Part shown: in pieces, positions 35,697-44,289 of the stretch | How the letters are laid out: each line of letters starts with the position of its first letter | Numbering within the stretch: position 1 is the stretch's first letter | Source of the DNA: Hyphomicrobiales bacterium | GTDB lineage: Bacteria; Pseudomonadota; Alphaproteobacteria; Rhizobiales; Rhizobiaceae | Direction: 5' to 3' | Assembly: GCA_900473805.1 (NCBI GenBank) | Contig: UCMS01000006.1 | Span: 543,736 to 607,735 of the forward strand | Length of the DNA stretch: 64,000 nucleotides | Made by a program: the position numbers and the translations under genes | The notes under the pieces: generated by a model | Database searches by the model: none | What the model saw: only the letters and a program-made list of their open reading frames with translations | What the model was told of the DNA's origin: nothing

Positions 35697-37715
35697 ATGA
35701 AGATCTTTTCGCGCTTCGGCATCACGAAAACAATCACGGCGACGACAGTTCTGATCCTCGTGGCGTCGCTCGGCGCCGTCTCCTGGGTCATCTCCGGCAG
35801 CATTGCCACGCGCATCCAGGAACAGGCCATCAGCGGTCAGGACGCGAGCCTTCGCACAGCCGCCACGATCATTGAGCGCGACCTGCCGGGCACCAAGATC
35901 ACCTGGGCATCGAATGGCAATGTCGACCGTATCGTCATGCCGGAGGTTCCCAAGGAATTCACCGACCATACGATGATCGACACGATCGGCCGCATGACCG
36001 GCCAGACGGCAACGATCTTCGGCTGGGATGCCGAAAGCAAGGACTTCTGGCGCCGCACGACCAACATTATCAAGCCGGACGGCAAGCGCGCGGTTGGAAC
36101 CGCCCTCGGCCAGACGGGCGCCGTCTATCCCTATGCCACGAAGGGTCAGGTCTATCGCGGTGAGGCCGTCATCCTCGACGTTCCCTATTACACCATCTAC
36201 CAGCCGATCTTCTCTCCAACGGGAGACGTCATCGGCATTCTCTATGCCGGTGTCCGCTCCGCCGACATCAACGGCATCGCGACGGAAATGGCCTATGCCA
36301 TTGGCGGCACGGCACTGATCGTCCTCGTCATCGCTGCCGCCCTGATTGCCCTTCTGGTCCGCCAGATTGTCGGCGCCCTGCCGCGCATCACCGGCGTCGC
36401 CGATCAATTGGCCAGCGGGCATCTCGAAACCGAAGTCCCGGATCAGGACCTGAAGAATGAAATCGGAGCCCTCGCCCGCTCGATCAACGTCTTCCGCGAA
36501 AGCGCCATCCACAAGATCGAGATCGAACGCAAGGCGGCGGACGCGGCCGCCCAGGGCGAGGTGGAACGCCGTGAACGTGAAGCCGCCAAGGCCGAGGACG
36601 CCAAAGCCGTCGAACAGGCTGTCGACGTTCTGGCCCAGTCGCTGCACAAGCTGAGCGACGGCGACCTGACAGTCCGCATCGGGCAGTCCTTCGCCGGCAA
36701 TCTCGACAAGCTGCGGGTCGACTTCAACGCCTCCGTCGAGAAGCTGAGCAGCACCCTCGCCGACATTCGCCTCGAAACATCGGGCATCGAGGCAAGCTCC
36801 GCCGAAATGCGTCAGGCGACCGACGATCTGTCGAAGCGGACCGAACAGCAGGCGGCCTCGCTGGAAGAAACATCCGCAGCGCTCGAAGAGATCACGGCGA
36901 CCGTCCGTGGATCCTCTGCCAAGGCCGATCAGGCCGCCCAGATCGCAGCCGTCGCCCGCCAGAGCACGGAAAGCTCCAGCAAGGTCGTTTCCGACGCGAT
37001 CGACGCCATGGGCCGTATCGAACAGGCTTCAAGCGAAATTTCCAAGATCATCAATGTGATCGACGAAATCGCCTTCCAGACCAACCTGCTCGCGCTCAAC
37101 GCCGGTGTCGAAGCCGCCCGTGCAGGCGAAGCCGGCAAGGGTTTTGCGGTCGTCGCCCAGGAAGTGCGCGAACTCGCCCAGCGTTCTGCCAATGCCGCCA
37201 AGGACATCAAGTCGCTGATCCACAAGTCGGGGGAAGCGGTTGCCGGCGGCGTCTCGCTGGTCCAGCAGACCGGAAATGCGCTTGGCGAGATCTCCGGCCA
37301 GGTCGCCTCGATCAACGACCACATTTCGGCCATTGCCTCGGCCGCCCGCGAGCAGTCGACGGCGCTGAACGAGATCAACGGCTCGGTCAATCACATGGAC
37401 CAGTTCACCCAGAAGAACGCCGCAATGGTTGAGGAAGCGACGGCCGTGACCCACCGTCTGGCAGACAGTGCGCGCACGCTGGCCGGCTTGCTCGGTCGGT
37501 TCCAGACCGCCGAGGGGCAGCGGACAGCACCTACCGCAGCTTCCACCTACCAGCCGGCAAGCCCCGCCCCGCGCATGACAACGCCGCGTGCTGCCGAGAG
37601 CCAGTCCCGTCCGGCCCCGTCGCCGGCACGTTCGATGGTCGGCAAGTTGACCAAGGCCTTCGGCGGCGGATCAACCGCGACGGCCGCTTCGCAGGACAAT
37701 TGGGAAGAGTTCTGA
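35697..37715 (+). CDS. Methyl-accepting chemotaxis protein with C-terminal NWEEF pentapeptide
   Basis: A 672-aa chemoreceptor: TM1 at about 11-33, a periplasmic Cache (Cache3/Cache2-like) domain to about 200 ([40 protein letters not shown]), TM2 at about 201-222, HAMP, and a signalling domain with [20 protein letters not shown]. The C-terminus ends in NWEEF on a flexible Pro/Ala-rich tail, like the NWETF-type CheR/CheB docking peptides. It lies opposite in strand to its neighbours and separates 5-FCL from the 6S-like RNA/zapA block, so it may be a later insertion. Terminated at 37741-37771. Confidence 0.94.
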   Translation: MKIFSRFGITKTITATTVLILVASLGAVSWVISGSIATRIQEQAISGQDASLRTAATIIERDLPGTKITWASNGNVDRIVMPEVPKEFTDHTMIDTIGRMTGQTATIFGWDAESKDFWRRTTNIIKPDGKRAVGTALGQTGAVYPYATKGQVYRGEAVILDVPYYTIYQPIFSPTGDVIGILYAGVRSADINGIATEMAYAIGGTALIVLVIAAALIALLVRQIVGALPRITGVADQLASGHLETEVPDQDLKNEIGALARSINVFRESAIHKIEIERKAADAAAQGEVERREREAAKAEDAKAVEQAVDVLAQSLHKLSDGDLTVRIGQSFAGNLDKLRVDFNASVEKLSSTLADIRLETSGIEASSAEMRQATDDLSKRTEQQAASLEETSAALEEITATVRGSSAKADQAAQIAAVARQSTESSSKVVSDAIDAMGRIEQASSEISKIINVIDEIAFQTNLLALNAGVEAARAGEAGKGFAVVAQEVRELAQRSANAAKDIKSLIHKSGEAVAGGVSLVQQTGNALGEISGQVASINDHISAIASAAREQSTALNEINGSVNHMDQFTQKNAAMVEEATAVTHRLADSARTLAGLLGRFQTAEGQRTAPTAASTYQPASPAPRMTTPRAAESQSRPAPSPARSMVGKLTKAFGGGSTATAASQDNWEEF

Positions 37716-37740
37716 GCGAAGGTCGAACCAGGACGAACAA

Positions 37741-37771
37741 AGCCGTCGCGAGCGATCGCGGCGGCTTTTTT
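37741..37771 (+). terminator. Rho-independent terminator of the NWEEF chemoreceptor gene
   Basis: Stem AGCCG-t-CGCGA/TCGCG-g-CGGCT with loop GCGA, then TTTTTT. Confidence 0.88.
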
Positions 37772-37829
37772 GTGGTCTCATGTCGAGGATGAAGTGCGAT
37801 CCACGGCAACCGATGGAGATTTACGATCC

Positions 37830-37975
37830 TGGGTGCCTACAAACGTAGGTGGGCGCCATATGTCCGAGCCCACGGGCCCGGCCAGGGACAGCTCCCTTTG
37901 GATCGAGTATGGCCCCAGGGATTGTGGTTCCTGTCGTGAGGCGCAGACCGCAGCTCAGATATAGGCGCTTCGCTC
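37830..37975 (-). ncRNA. ssrS: 6S RNA-like structured RNA
   Basis: Between zapA (upstream on the same strand) and the chemoreceptor, minus strand. GCGCC-t-ATAT (37968-37959) pairs with ATATGGCGC (37861-37853), closing a long, mostly paired region. That region contains GGCCA...TGGCC and AGGGA-GCTG-TCCCT, i.e. the long interrupted hairpin of 6S RNA. A CCTAC/GTAGG hairpin follows at the 3' side. Linkage zapA - 6S RNA - 5-FCL is common in Proteobacteria, which supports the call. 6S RNA binds sigma70 RNA polymerase in stationary phase. Ends are approximate; no covariance search was run. Confidence 0.55.
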
Positions 37976-38029
37976 CCGCTCCGCCAGTGGGAGAATGCGT
38001 TTCAGATAAAGCGACCACAGCCGCTTTTC

Positions 38030-38413
38030 TCAATTGTCGCTGGTTGCCGGCGCCGGACGCTGGGTAAGCTTGCGGGTAATGCCGTTCAGCCGCTCGGCAA
38101 CCTCCGCCAGCGTCTGTGCCACAGCCTCATCGCGCCGGCTCGCACCGTCGAGAACGCTGTCGCGCCCGTGGCGGAGATCCGCCAGCTCCCGTTCGGCGTC
38201 TGCGAGCCGGCGATTGAGCTCCGCCATTTCATCCATGACCATGATGCCGGCCATCACCGTGATCCGGAGATCGCCGATTTCCCCGAACTGGCTTTTCAGG
38301 TGGCCCACATAACGGTCGAACTGGCCCGCCAGGTTGGTGAGATGGGGCTCCTGCCCCTCCTCGCACGCCATGCGATAGGCCTTCCCGTCGATCGTGACTG
38401 TCACCTGGGCCAT
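38030..38413 (-). CDS. zapA: Cell division protein ZapA
   Basis: A 127-aa protein beginning MAQVTVTIDGKAYRMACEEG with an N-terminal ZapA globular domain (LAGQFDRYVGHLKSQFG; RITVMAGIMVMDEMAEL) and a C-terminal coiled coil. It cross-links FtsZ protofilaments at the Z-ring. It is 80 nt downstream of the DUF4164 gene on the same strand. Confidence 0.93.
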   Translation of the reverse strand: MAQVTVTIDGKAYRMACEEGQEPHLTNLAGQFDRYVGHLKSQFGEIGDLRITVMAGIMVMDEMAELNRRLADAERELADLRHGRDSVLDGASRRDEAVAQTLAEVAERLNGITRKLTQRPAPATSDN

Positions 38414-38493
38414 CGGCCATCCAACTCTTCGTTACGCGGGCGGGACGACGCCCAACACCAAATCTCAGGTCTGCGGCCGCACGAACCGGTGGT

Positions 38494-38766
38494 CTACCGG
38501 TCGAGCACGGCCCGGATCGTTTCCATGGCGGTGACGAGGCGCCGCGAGACCTCGCGATTGACCTCTTCCAGGCTGTTGGCCCGAAACTGCGACTCGTCCA
38601 GTTCCTGGGCCAAACGGGCACGATCGGCATGCACGCGACGGACCTCGCCATCGACTTCGCTGCTTTCCCGTTCTGCTTCAAAACGCATGTCGACGGCATT
38701 TTCGAGGCCGCCCACGGCCTGACGAAGCGCCGCGAGCGCGGCTTCGACCGAATTTTCCACCGGCAT
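38494..38766 (-). CDS. DUF4164 family coiled-coil protein
   Basis: A 90-aa protein, MPVENSVEAALAALRQAVGG..., almost entirely helical and Glu/Arg-rich, predicted coiled coil. DUF4164 proteins are conserved next to zapA in Rhizobiales and are of unknown function; a role with ZapA in division is plausible by context only. ATG 38766 was preferred over the longer frame to 38898, which lacks family similarity. Confidence 0.8.
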   Translation of the reverse strand: MPVENSVEAALAALRQAVGGLENAVDMRFEAERESSEVDGEVRRVHADRARLAQELDESQFRANSLEEVNREVSRRLVTAMETIRAVLDR

Positions 38767-39107
38767 CCCTGACCCCTGCCTCGTTGCTGCGCTTTCGCTG
38801 TTTGCGAATCGTCCAAGCAATCCGGGTGATTTGAGCGGCGACACTAAGCCCCCCGCTTGGCACGCGTCAATAAAGCGCGCCCTCCCGGCATGGTCCAATT
38901 CTGTGGACTATCGGAAGTGCACCTGCCCTTGCCGAAGCCATCCAGCCGGGTCGCACAGGAAAGCGGCAGATCGATGGGAACCTGCACGATAAAAGGCTTA
39001 TACCGGGCCATTTTGTTGACTTGCGCGTGGCACCTGATATGGATCGCTCGCTCCTCATTTGGTCCTGCGAAGGGCCGTGATTGACACTGCGAACCAGCGG
39101 ACTAGCC
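38767..39107. other. Divergent intergenic region between the DUF4164 gene and tkt
   Basis: No credible gene. A promoter-like TTGACT (39016-39021) with a 16-nt spacer to TATGGA (39038-39043) points towards tkt. I see no strong hairpin. Confidence 0.4.
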
Positions 39108-41090
39108 ATGATCTCTCCAGAAAAACATAACCGGATGGCGAATGCGATCCGCTTCCTCGCCATGGATGCCGTCGAGAAGGCCAATTCCGGCCATCCGGGT
39201 CTCCCCCTCGGCGCGGCTGACGTCGCCACCGTCCTGTTCGGCCGTTATCTGAAGTTCGATCCGAAGAACCCGCTCTGGCCCGATCGCGACCGTTTTGTCC
39301 TTTCGGCCGGCCACGGCTCGATGCTTCTCTATTCGCTGCTCTATCTGACCGGCTACGAAGACATGACGATCGAGGACATCAAGTCCTTCCGTCAGTTGGG
39401 TGCCAAGACCGCCGGCCATCCGGAATATGGTCATGCCTCCGGCATCGAAACGACGACTGGCCCGCTCGGCCAGGGCATCGCCAATGCCGTCGGCATGGCG
39501 ATCGCTGAACGCAAGCTGTCTGAAGAGTTCGGCTCCGACCTGCAGAGCCACTACACGTATGCGCTGGTCGGTGACGGCTGCCTCATGGAAGGCATCAGCC
39601 AGGAAGCCATCGCACTGGCCGGTCATCTGAAGCTGAACAAGCTGATTGTCATCTGGGACGACAACAAGATCACCATCGACGGTGCCGTCTCTCTGTCGGA
39701 CTCGACCGACCAGATCGCTCGCCTGAAGTCGGCCAACTGGAACACCATCGAGATCGACGGTCACAACCCGGACGAAATCGCAGCAGCCATCGAGGCCGCG
39801 CATAAGTCCGACAAGCCGACCTTCATCGCCGCCAAGACCATCATCGGTTTCGGTGCTCCGAACAAGCAGGGCACCCACAAGGTGCACGGCTCGCCGCTCG
39901 GCGCCGAAGAAATTGCAGCCGCCCGCAAGTCGCTGAACTGGGAAGCGGAAGCCTTCTCCGTGCCGGCCGATGTCCTGGACGCCTGGCGCCTCGTCGGCCT
40001 GCGCTCCACGAAGGCGCGCAAGGAATGGGAAGAGCGACTGAACAAGGCGGACGCCGAGAAGCGCGCCGAGTTCAACCGGCGCTTCGCCGGCGATCTGCCA
40101 GGCAGCTTCGACACCACGATCGACGCCTTCAAGCAGAAGATCGCCGCAAACAACCCGACGGTTGCCACCCGCAAGGCATCGGAAGACGCGCTGGAAGTCA
40201 TCAACGGCCTGTTGCCGGAAACCTTGGGCGGTTCCGCTGACCTGACGCCGTCGAACAACACCAAGACCAGCCAGATGAAGTCGATCACGCCGACCGACTT
40301 CTCCGGCCGCTACATGCACTGGGGCATTCGCGAGCATGCGACGGCGGCTGCCATGAACGGGATCGCGCTGCATGGCGGCCTGATCCCCTATTCCGGCGGC
40401 TTCCTGATCTTCTCGGATTACTGCCGTCCGTCCGTGCGTCTGGCCGCCCTCATGGGCATCCGCGTCGTGCATGTCTGGACGCATGACTCCATCGGCGTCG
40501 GCGAAGACGGCCCGACCCATCAGCCGGTCGAGCATTTCGCAGCCCTCCGCGCCATCCCGAACCTGCTTCTCTTCCGTCCGGCCGACGAAACCGAAACGGC
40601 GGAATGCTGGCAGATTGCGCTGAAAGAAAAGCACCGCCCGTCCGGTCTGGCGCTCACCCGCCAGAACCTCGTTCCGGCCCGCACCGAATACGAAGACAAG
40701 AACCTCTGCGCCTATGGCGCTTACGAGCTGATCTCTGCCAGCGACGCCAAGATCTCCATCTTCGCCTCCGGTTCGGAAGTCGAAATCGCCATCAAGGCGC
40801 AGCAGCAGTTGGTCGCCAAGGGCATTCCGACCCGCGTGGTCTCGGTTCCCTGCTTCGAGCTCTTCTTCGAACAGGACGCCGATTACCAGCAGGCCATCAT
40901 CGGCAACGCACCGGTGAAGATCGGCGTCGAAGCCGGCATCCGCCAGGGCTGGGACGCGATCATCGGTTCGACCGGCGCCTTTATCGGCATGAAGTCCTTC
41001 GGCGCCTCCGGCCCGGCAAAGGACCTTTACAAGCATTTCGGCATCACCGCAGAAGCAGTCGTCGCGGCTGCCGAAGCCAAGCTTGCCTGA
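39108..41090 (+). CDS. tkt: Transketolase
   Basis: A 660-aa TPP enzyme. Signatures: [17 protein letters not shown], the TPP motif GDGCLMEG...DDNKITIDG, and [21 protein letters not shown] in the pyrimidine-binding domain. It transfers two-carbon ketol units in the pentose phosphate pathway (and the Calvin cycle where present). ATG 39108 ([15 protein letters not shown]) was chosen by family length. It is first of the tkt-gap...pgk-fda carbon metabolism cluster. Confidence 0.96.
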   Translation: MISPEKHNRMANAIRFLAMDAVEKANSGHPGLPLGAADVATVLFGRYLKFDPKNPLWPDRDRFVLSAGHGSMLLYSLLYLTGYEDMTIEDIKSFRQLGAKTAGHPEYGHASGIETTTGPLGQGIANAVGMAIAERKLSEEFGSDLQSHYTYALVGDGCLMEGISQEAIALAGHLKLNKLIVIWDDNKITIDGAVSLSDSTDQIARLKSANWNTIEIDGHNPDEIAAAIEAAHKSDKPTFIAAKTIIGFGAPNKQGTHKVHGSPLGAEEIAAARKSLNWEAEAFSVPADVLDAWRLVGLRSTKARKEWEERLNKADAEKRAEFNRRFAGDLPGSFDTTIDAFKQKIAANNPTVATRKASEDALEVINGLLPETLGGSADLTPSNNTKTSQMKSITPTDFSGRYMHWGIREHATAAAMNGIALHGGLIPYSGGFLIFSDYCRPSVRLAALMGIRVVHVWTHDSIGVGEDGPTHQPVEHFAALRAIPNLLLFRPADETETAECWQIALKEKHRPSGLALTRQNLVPARTEYEDKNLCAYGAYELISASDAKISIFASGSEVEIAIKAQQQLVAKGIPTRVVSVPCFELFFEQDADYQQAIIGNAPVKIGVEAGIRQGWDAIIGSTGAFIGMKSFGASGPAKDLYKHFGITAEAVVAAAEAKLA

Positions 41091-41162
41091 CCTTCCCGCC
41101 AGGGCGTCCCTCGGGCGCCCTGACATAGCTCAAGAGCCCACTATTCAATCGGGAGTCCACCA

Positions 41163-42173
41163 ATGACTGTGAAAGTTGCCATCAACGGCTTTGGCCGCAT
41201 CGGCCGTAACGTACTGCGCGCCATCGTCGAATCCGGCCGCACCGACATCGAAGTCGTCGCGATCAACGACCTCGGCCCGGTCGAGACCAACGCTCACCTG
41301 CTGCGTTACGATTCGATCCACGGCAAGTTCCCGGCCGACGTGAAGGTCGACGGCGACACGATCATCGTCGGCGGCGGCAAGCCGATCAAGGTCACCGCGA
41401 TCAAGGATCCGTCCACCCTTCCCCACAAGGAACTGGGCGTCGATATCGCGATGGAATGCACCGGTATCTTCACCTCGAAGGACAAGGCCTCGGCCCACCT
41501 GACCGCCGGCGCCAAGCGCGTCATCGTCTCGGCCCCGGCTGACGGCGCTGACCTGACCGTCGTCTTCGGCGTCAACCACGACAAGCTGACCAAGGATCAC
41601 CTGGTCATCTCCAACGCCTCCTGCACGACGAACTGCCTGGTTCCGGTCGTCAAGGTCCTGAACGACGCCATCGGCATCGATCATGGCTTCATGACCACGA
41701 TCCACTCCTACACCGGTGACCAGCCGACGCTCGACACCATGCACAAGGATCTCTACCGCGCCCGCGCCGCAGCGCTCTCGATGATCCCGACCTCGACCGG
41801 CGCTGCCAAGGCTGTTGGCCTGGTTCTGCCGGAACTGAAGGGCAAGCTGGACGGCACCTCGATCCGCGTCCCGACCCCGAACGTCTCGGTCGTCGACTTC
41901 AAGTTCGTCGCCAAGAAGAACACCACCAAGGAAGAAGTCAACGAAGCCATCATCGCCGCCTCCAACGGCGCGCTGAAGGGCATTCTCGGCTACACCGACG
42001 AGCCGCTGGTTTCGCGTGACTTCAACCACGACAGCCACTCGTCGATCTTCGCCCTCGACCAGACCAAGGTTCTCGAAGGCAACTTCGTCCGCATCCTGAC
42101 CTGGTACGACAACGAGTGGGGCTTCTCCAACCGCATGTCGGACACGGCAGTCGCTCTGTCGAAGACCTTCTGA
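41163..42173 (+). CDS. gap: Glyceraldehyde-3-phosphate dehydrogenase, type I
   Basis: A 336-aa enzyme with NAD-binding [10 protein letters not shown] at the N-terminus and the catalytic Cys in [10 protein letters not shown]. The following [11 protein letters not shown] contains phosphate-site residues. It interconverts glyceraldehyde-3-P and 1,3-bisphosphoglycerate. It lies 72 nt after tkt and ends in a strong terminator, so tkt-gap may be one unit. Confidence 0.97.
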   Translation: MTVKVAINGFGRIGRNVLRAIVESGRTDIEVVAINDLGPVETNAHLLRYDSIHGKFPADVKVDGDTIIVGGGKPIKVTAIKDPSTLPHKELGVDIAMECTGIFTSKDKASAHLTAGAKRVIVSAPADGADLTVVFGVNHDKLTKDHLVISNASCTTNCLVPVVKVLNDAIGIDHGFMTTIHSYTGDQPTLDTMHKDLYRARAAALSMIPTSTGAAKAVGLVLPELKGKLDGTSIRVPTPNVSVVDFKFVAKKNTTKEEVNEAIIAASNGALKGILGYTDEPLVSRDFNHDSHSSIFALDQTKVLEGNFVRILTWYDNEWGFSNRMSDTAVALSKTF

Positions 42174-42195
42174 TCAACGAAGGATCGGTATCCAA

Positions 42196-42228
42196 AGGGC
42201 GGGCTCGCAAGGGCCCGCCTTTTTTTTG
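42196..42228 (+). terminator. Rho-independent terminator after gap
   Basis: Stem GGCGGGC/GCCCGCC followed by eight Ts. Confidence 0.92.
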
Positions 42229-42409
42229 CGAAAGAAGCCGCTCAACGGCTTCGCCAATTAATTCTCCATGGCGATGGAACAATAACCGGCCATGACGGTT
42301 GCCCCTTTGAATTGTGGCACAAACGCGGCATCGCGACGCCATCTCCAGCGGCCTTCAGCCGCGTTCCCGGGCTTCTCAGTCCCGGACAATTCGAAAGGAA
42401 TCCGAGACG

Positions 42410-44065
42410 TTGACTTACGCGACCATGCCAAATGTCGAGCCTCAGGAGGATGCTGTCCCGGCCCCGGAAGGGGAGACGCAGATCATCGACACACCCTATG
42501 AGATCGGCCAGGACAACATCAGTTACCGGAAACGCCTGGTGTTTGAACTCGACATCCACAATGTCGTCTTCACCGTATCGGCGCTCGCGATCGTCGCATT
42601 CACCTTCCTCACGCTGGCTTTCCAGACCACGCTCGAGCCCGCCTTCACCGGTTTGCGCGATTTCCTGACCGGTCATCTCGACTGGTTCTTCCTGCTGACC
42701 GGCAATGTGCTGGTGCTCGCCTGCCTAGGGCTGATCGTCTCGCCGCTCGGCCGCATTCGGCTGGGGGGCCCGCAGGCGACGCCCGACTATTCCAATCTGT
42801 CGTGGTTCTCCATGCTGTTTGCCGCCGGCATGGGCATCGGATTGATGTTCTACGGGGTTTCCGAACCCATCGGCCACTTCACCGCTGCCCTTGATGGTCC
42901 GGTCTTCGAAGGCGGCGCTCGCACCGACTGGGCGCCCCTTGGCGGTGCGGTAAACGATCCGGAAGGGGCAAGACGCCTGGCCATGGCCGCCACGATCTTC
43001 CACTGGGGCCTGCATCCCTGGGCGATCTACGCCATCGTTGCATTGTCCCTCGCGCTCTTTTCTTTCAACAAGGGCCTCCCCCTCACCCTGCGCTCCGTAT
43101 TCTATCCAATCTTCGGCGAACGCGTCTGGGGCTGGCCGGGCCACATCATCGACATCCTCGCCGTCTTCGCGACGATCTTCGGCCTCTCCACCTCGCTCGG
43201 CATCGGCGCGCAGCAGGCGAGCGCCGGCCTGGAATTCTTGTTTGGCATTCCAGCCACCGAGACGATGATGATCGCTCTCGTTCTGGTCATCACGGCCATC
43301 GCCATTGCCTCCGTCGTGGCCGGCATGGACAAGGGCGTCAAGCTCCTCTCGGAAATCAACCTCGGCCTTGCGGCACTCCTGCTGCTCTTCGTCATTGCCG
43401 TCGGCCCCACCTGGCAGATCTTCAAAGGTTTCTTCCTCAACCTCGCCGCCTACGGCACCTATCTGCCGGCGCTTGCAAATCCCTTCGGCCGCGACGACAC
43501 CAACTTCGTCCATGGCTGGACAGCCTTCTACTGGGCCTGGTGGATCAGCTGGTCGCCCTTCGTCGGCATGTTCATCGCCCGCGTCAGCCGCGGCCGCAGC
43601 GTGCGTGAACTGCTGACGGCGGTTCTTCTCATCCCGTCACTCGTCTCCGTACTCTGGATGACGGCTCTCGGCGGCACAGCCATCAGCCAGTTGGTCAACG
43701 ACGGCATGACAAGCGTGAAGGATGCAGCCCTCGAACTGCAGCTTTTCGAGATGCTGGCGCATCTGCCGCTCACCGCAATCACGTCCTTCGTGGGCATCGT
43801 TCTGGTCATCGTCTTCTTCGTCACCTCGTCTGATTCCGGCTCGTTGGTGATCGACACGATTTCTGCCGGTGGCAAGGTCAATGCACCGATACCCCAGCGC
43901 GTCTTCTGGGCGAGTTTTGAAGGACTGGTGGCCGTAGCACTCCTGCTCGGCGGCGGGCTGGTGGCACTGCAGGCCATGGCCGTATCCACCGGCCTGCCCT
44001 TTGCCATCGTCCTCCTCGGCGCAACCTATGCACTGATCAGGGGATTGCTGGCGGAACCACGCTGA
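42410..44065 (+). CDS. BCCT family betaine/carnitine/choline transporter
   Basis: A 551-aa inner-membrane transporter with about 12 TM helices and the family core FHWGLHPWAIYAIVALSLALF and WTAFYWAWWISWSPFVGMFI. It takes up quaternary ammonium compatible solutes or their precursors, coupled to Na+ or H+. The cytoplasmic N-terminus is acidic (VEPQEDAVPAPEGETQIID); there is no long osmosensory C-terminal tail, since the protein ends soon after TM12. I favour the TTG at 42410, which follows AAAGGAA at 9 nt; ATG 42425 is the alternative. It sits inside the gap/pgk cluster. Confidence 0.9.
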   Translation: MTYATMPNVEPQEDAVPAPEGETQIIDTPYEIGQDNISYRKRLVFELDIHNVVFTVSALAIVAFTFLTLAFQTTLEPAFTGLRDFLTGHLDWFFLLTGNVLVLACLGLIVSPLGRIRLGGPQATPDYSNLSWFSMLFAAGMGIGLMFYGVSEPIGHFTAALDGPVFEGGARTDWAPLGGAVNDPEGARRLAMAATIFHWGLHPWAIYAIVALSLALFSFNKGLPLTLRSVFYPIFGERVWGWPGHIIDILAVFATIFGLSTSLGIGAQQASAGLEFLFGIPATETMMIALVLVITAIAIASVVAGMDKGVKLLSEINLGLAALLLLFVIAVGPTWQIFKGFFLNLAAYGTYLPALANPFGRDDTNFVHGWTAFYWAWWISWSPFVGMFIARVSRGRSVRELLTAVLLIPSLVSVLWMTALGGTAISQLVNDGMTSVKDAALELQLFEMLAHLPLTAITSFVGIVLVIVFFVTSSDSGSLVIDTISAGGKVNAPIPQRVFWASFEGLVAVALLLGGGLVALQAMAVSTGLPFAIVLLGATYALIRGLLAEPR

Positions 44066-44067
44066 CT

Positions 44068-44187
44068 AAAAAAAGGGGAGCGAAATTCAAAAATTTAAAT
44101 TTCGCCCCACTCTCATCACGATCTTGTTCCATGAAGATGCATGCCATCCGGCATGCATGCATAATCTTAAATCGCCAGCCCGCCATG
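44068..44187 (-). ncRNA. Candidate minus-strand small RNA with intrinsic terminator
   Basis: No gene lies on the minus strand here, yet a complete transcription unit is visible. TTGTCA (44222-44217), a 17-nt spacer and TTATCC (44199-44194) form a promoter. A 9-bp stem ATGCATGCC/GGCATGCAT with a 4-nt loop follows (44137-44158), then a terminator GGGGCGAAATTT/AATTTCGCTCCCC ending in seven Ts (44074-44068). The T-run is only on the minus strand. Predicted length is about 120 nt. It resembles no rhizobial sRNA family I can name. Confidence 0.45.
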
Positions 44188-44289
44188 ACAGCGGGATAAA
44201 AGTGCGCTCGCTGGTTTGACAACCGGAAGCGGCGCTGGGCGGCATTGAGCGGCGGTCGTGCCAACGGCTGTCGGGAAGGGGACGAGCGC

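Noticed and set aside
39102-41126. 674-codon antisense frame opposite tkt
   Set aside because: Mirror frame of transketolase; no domain-like sequence and no Shine-Dalgarno. The same applies to 28211-30097 opposite ftsH and 57195-58862 opposite the FAD dehydrogenase gene.
44037-44264. 75-codon minus-strand frame over the candidate sRNA
   Set aside because: It runs through the terminator hairpin and palindrome, its start lies upstream of the inferred promoter, and the product has no protein-like character.
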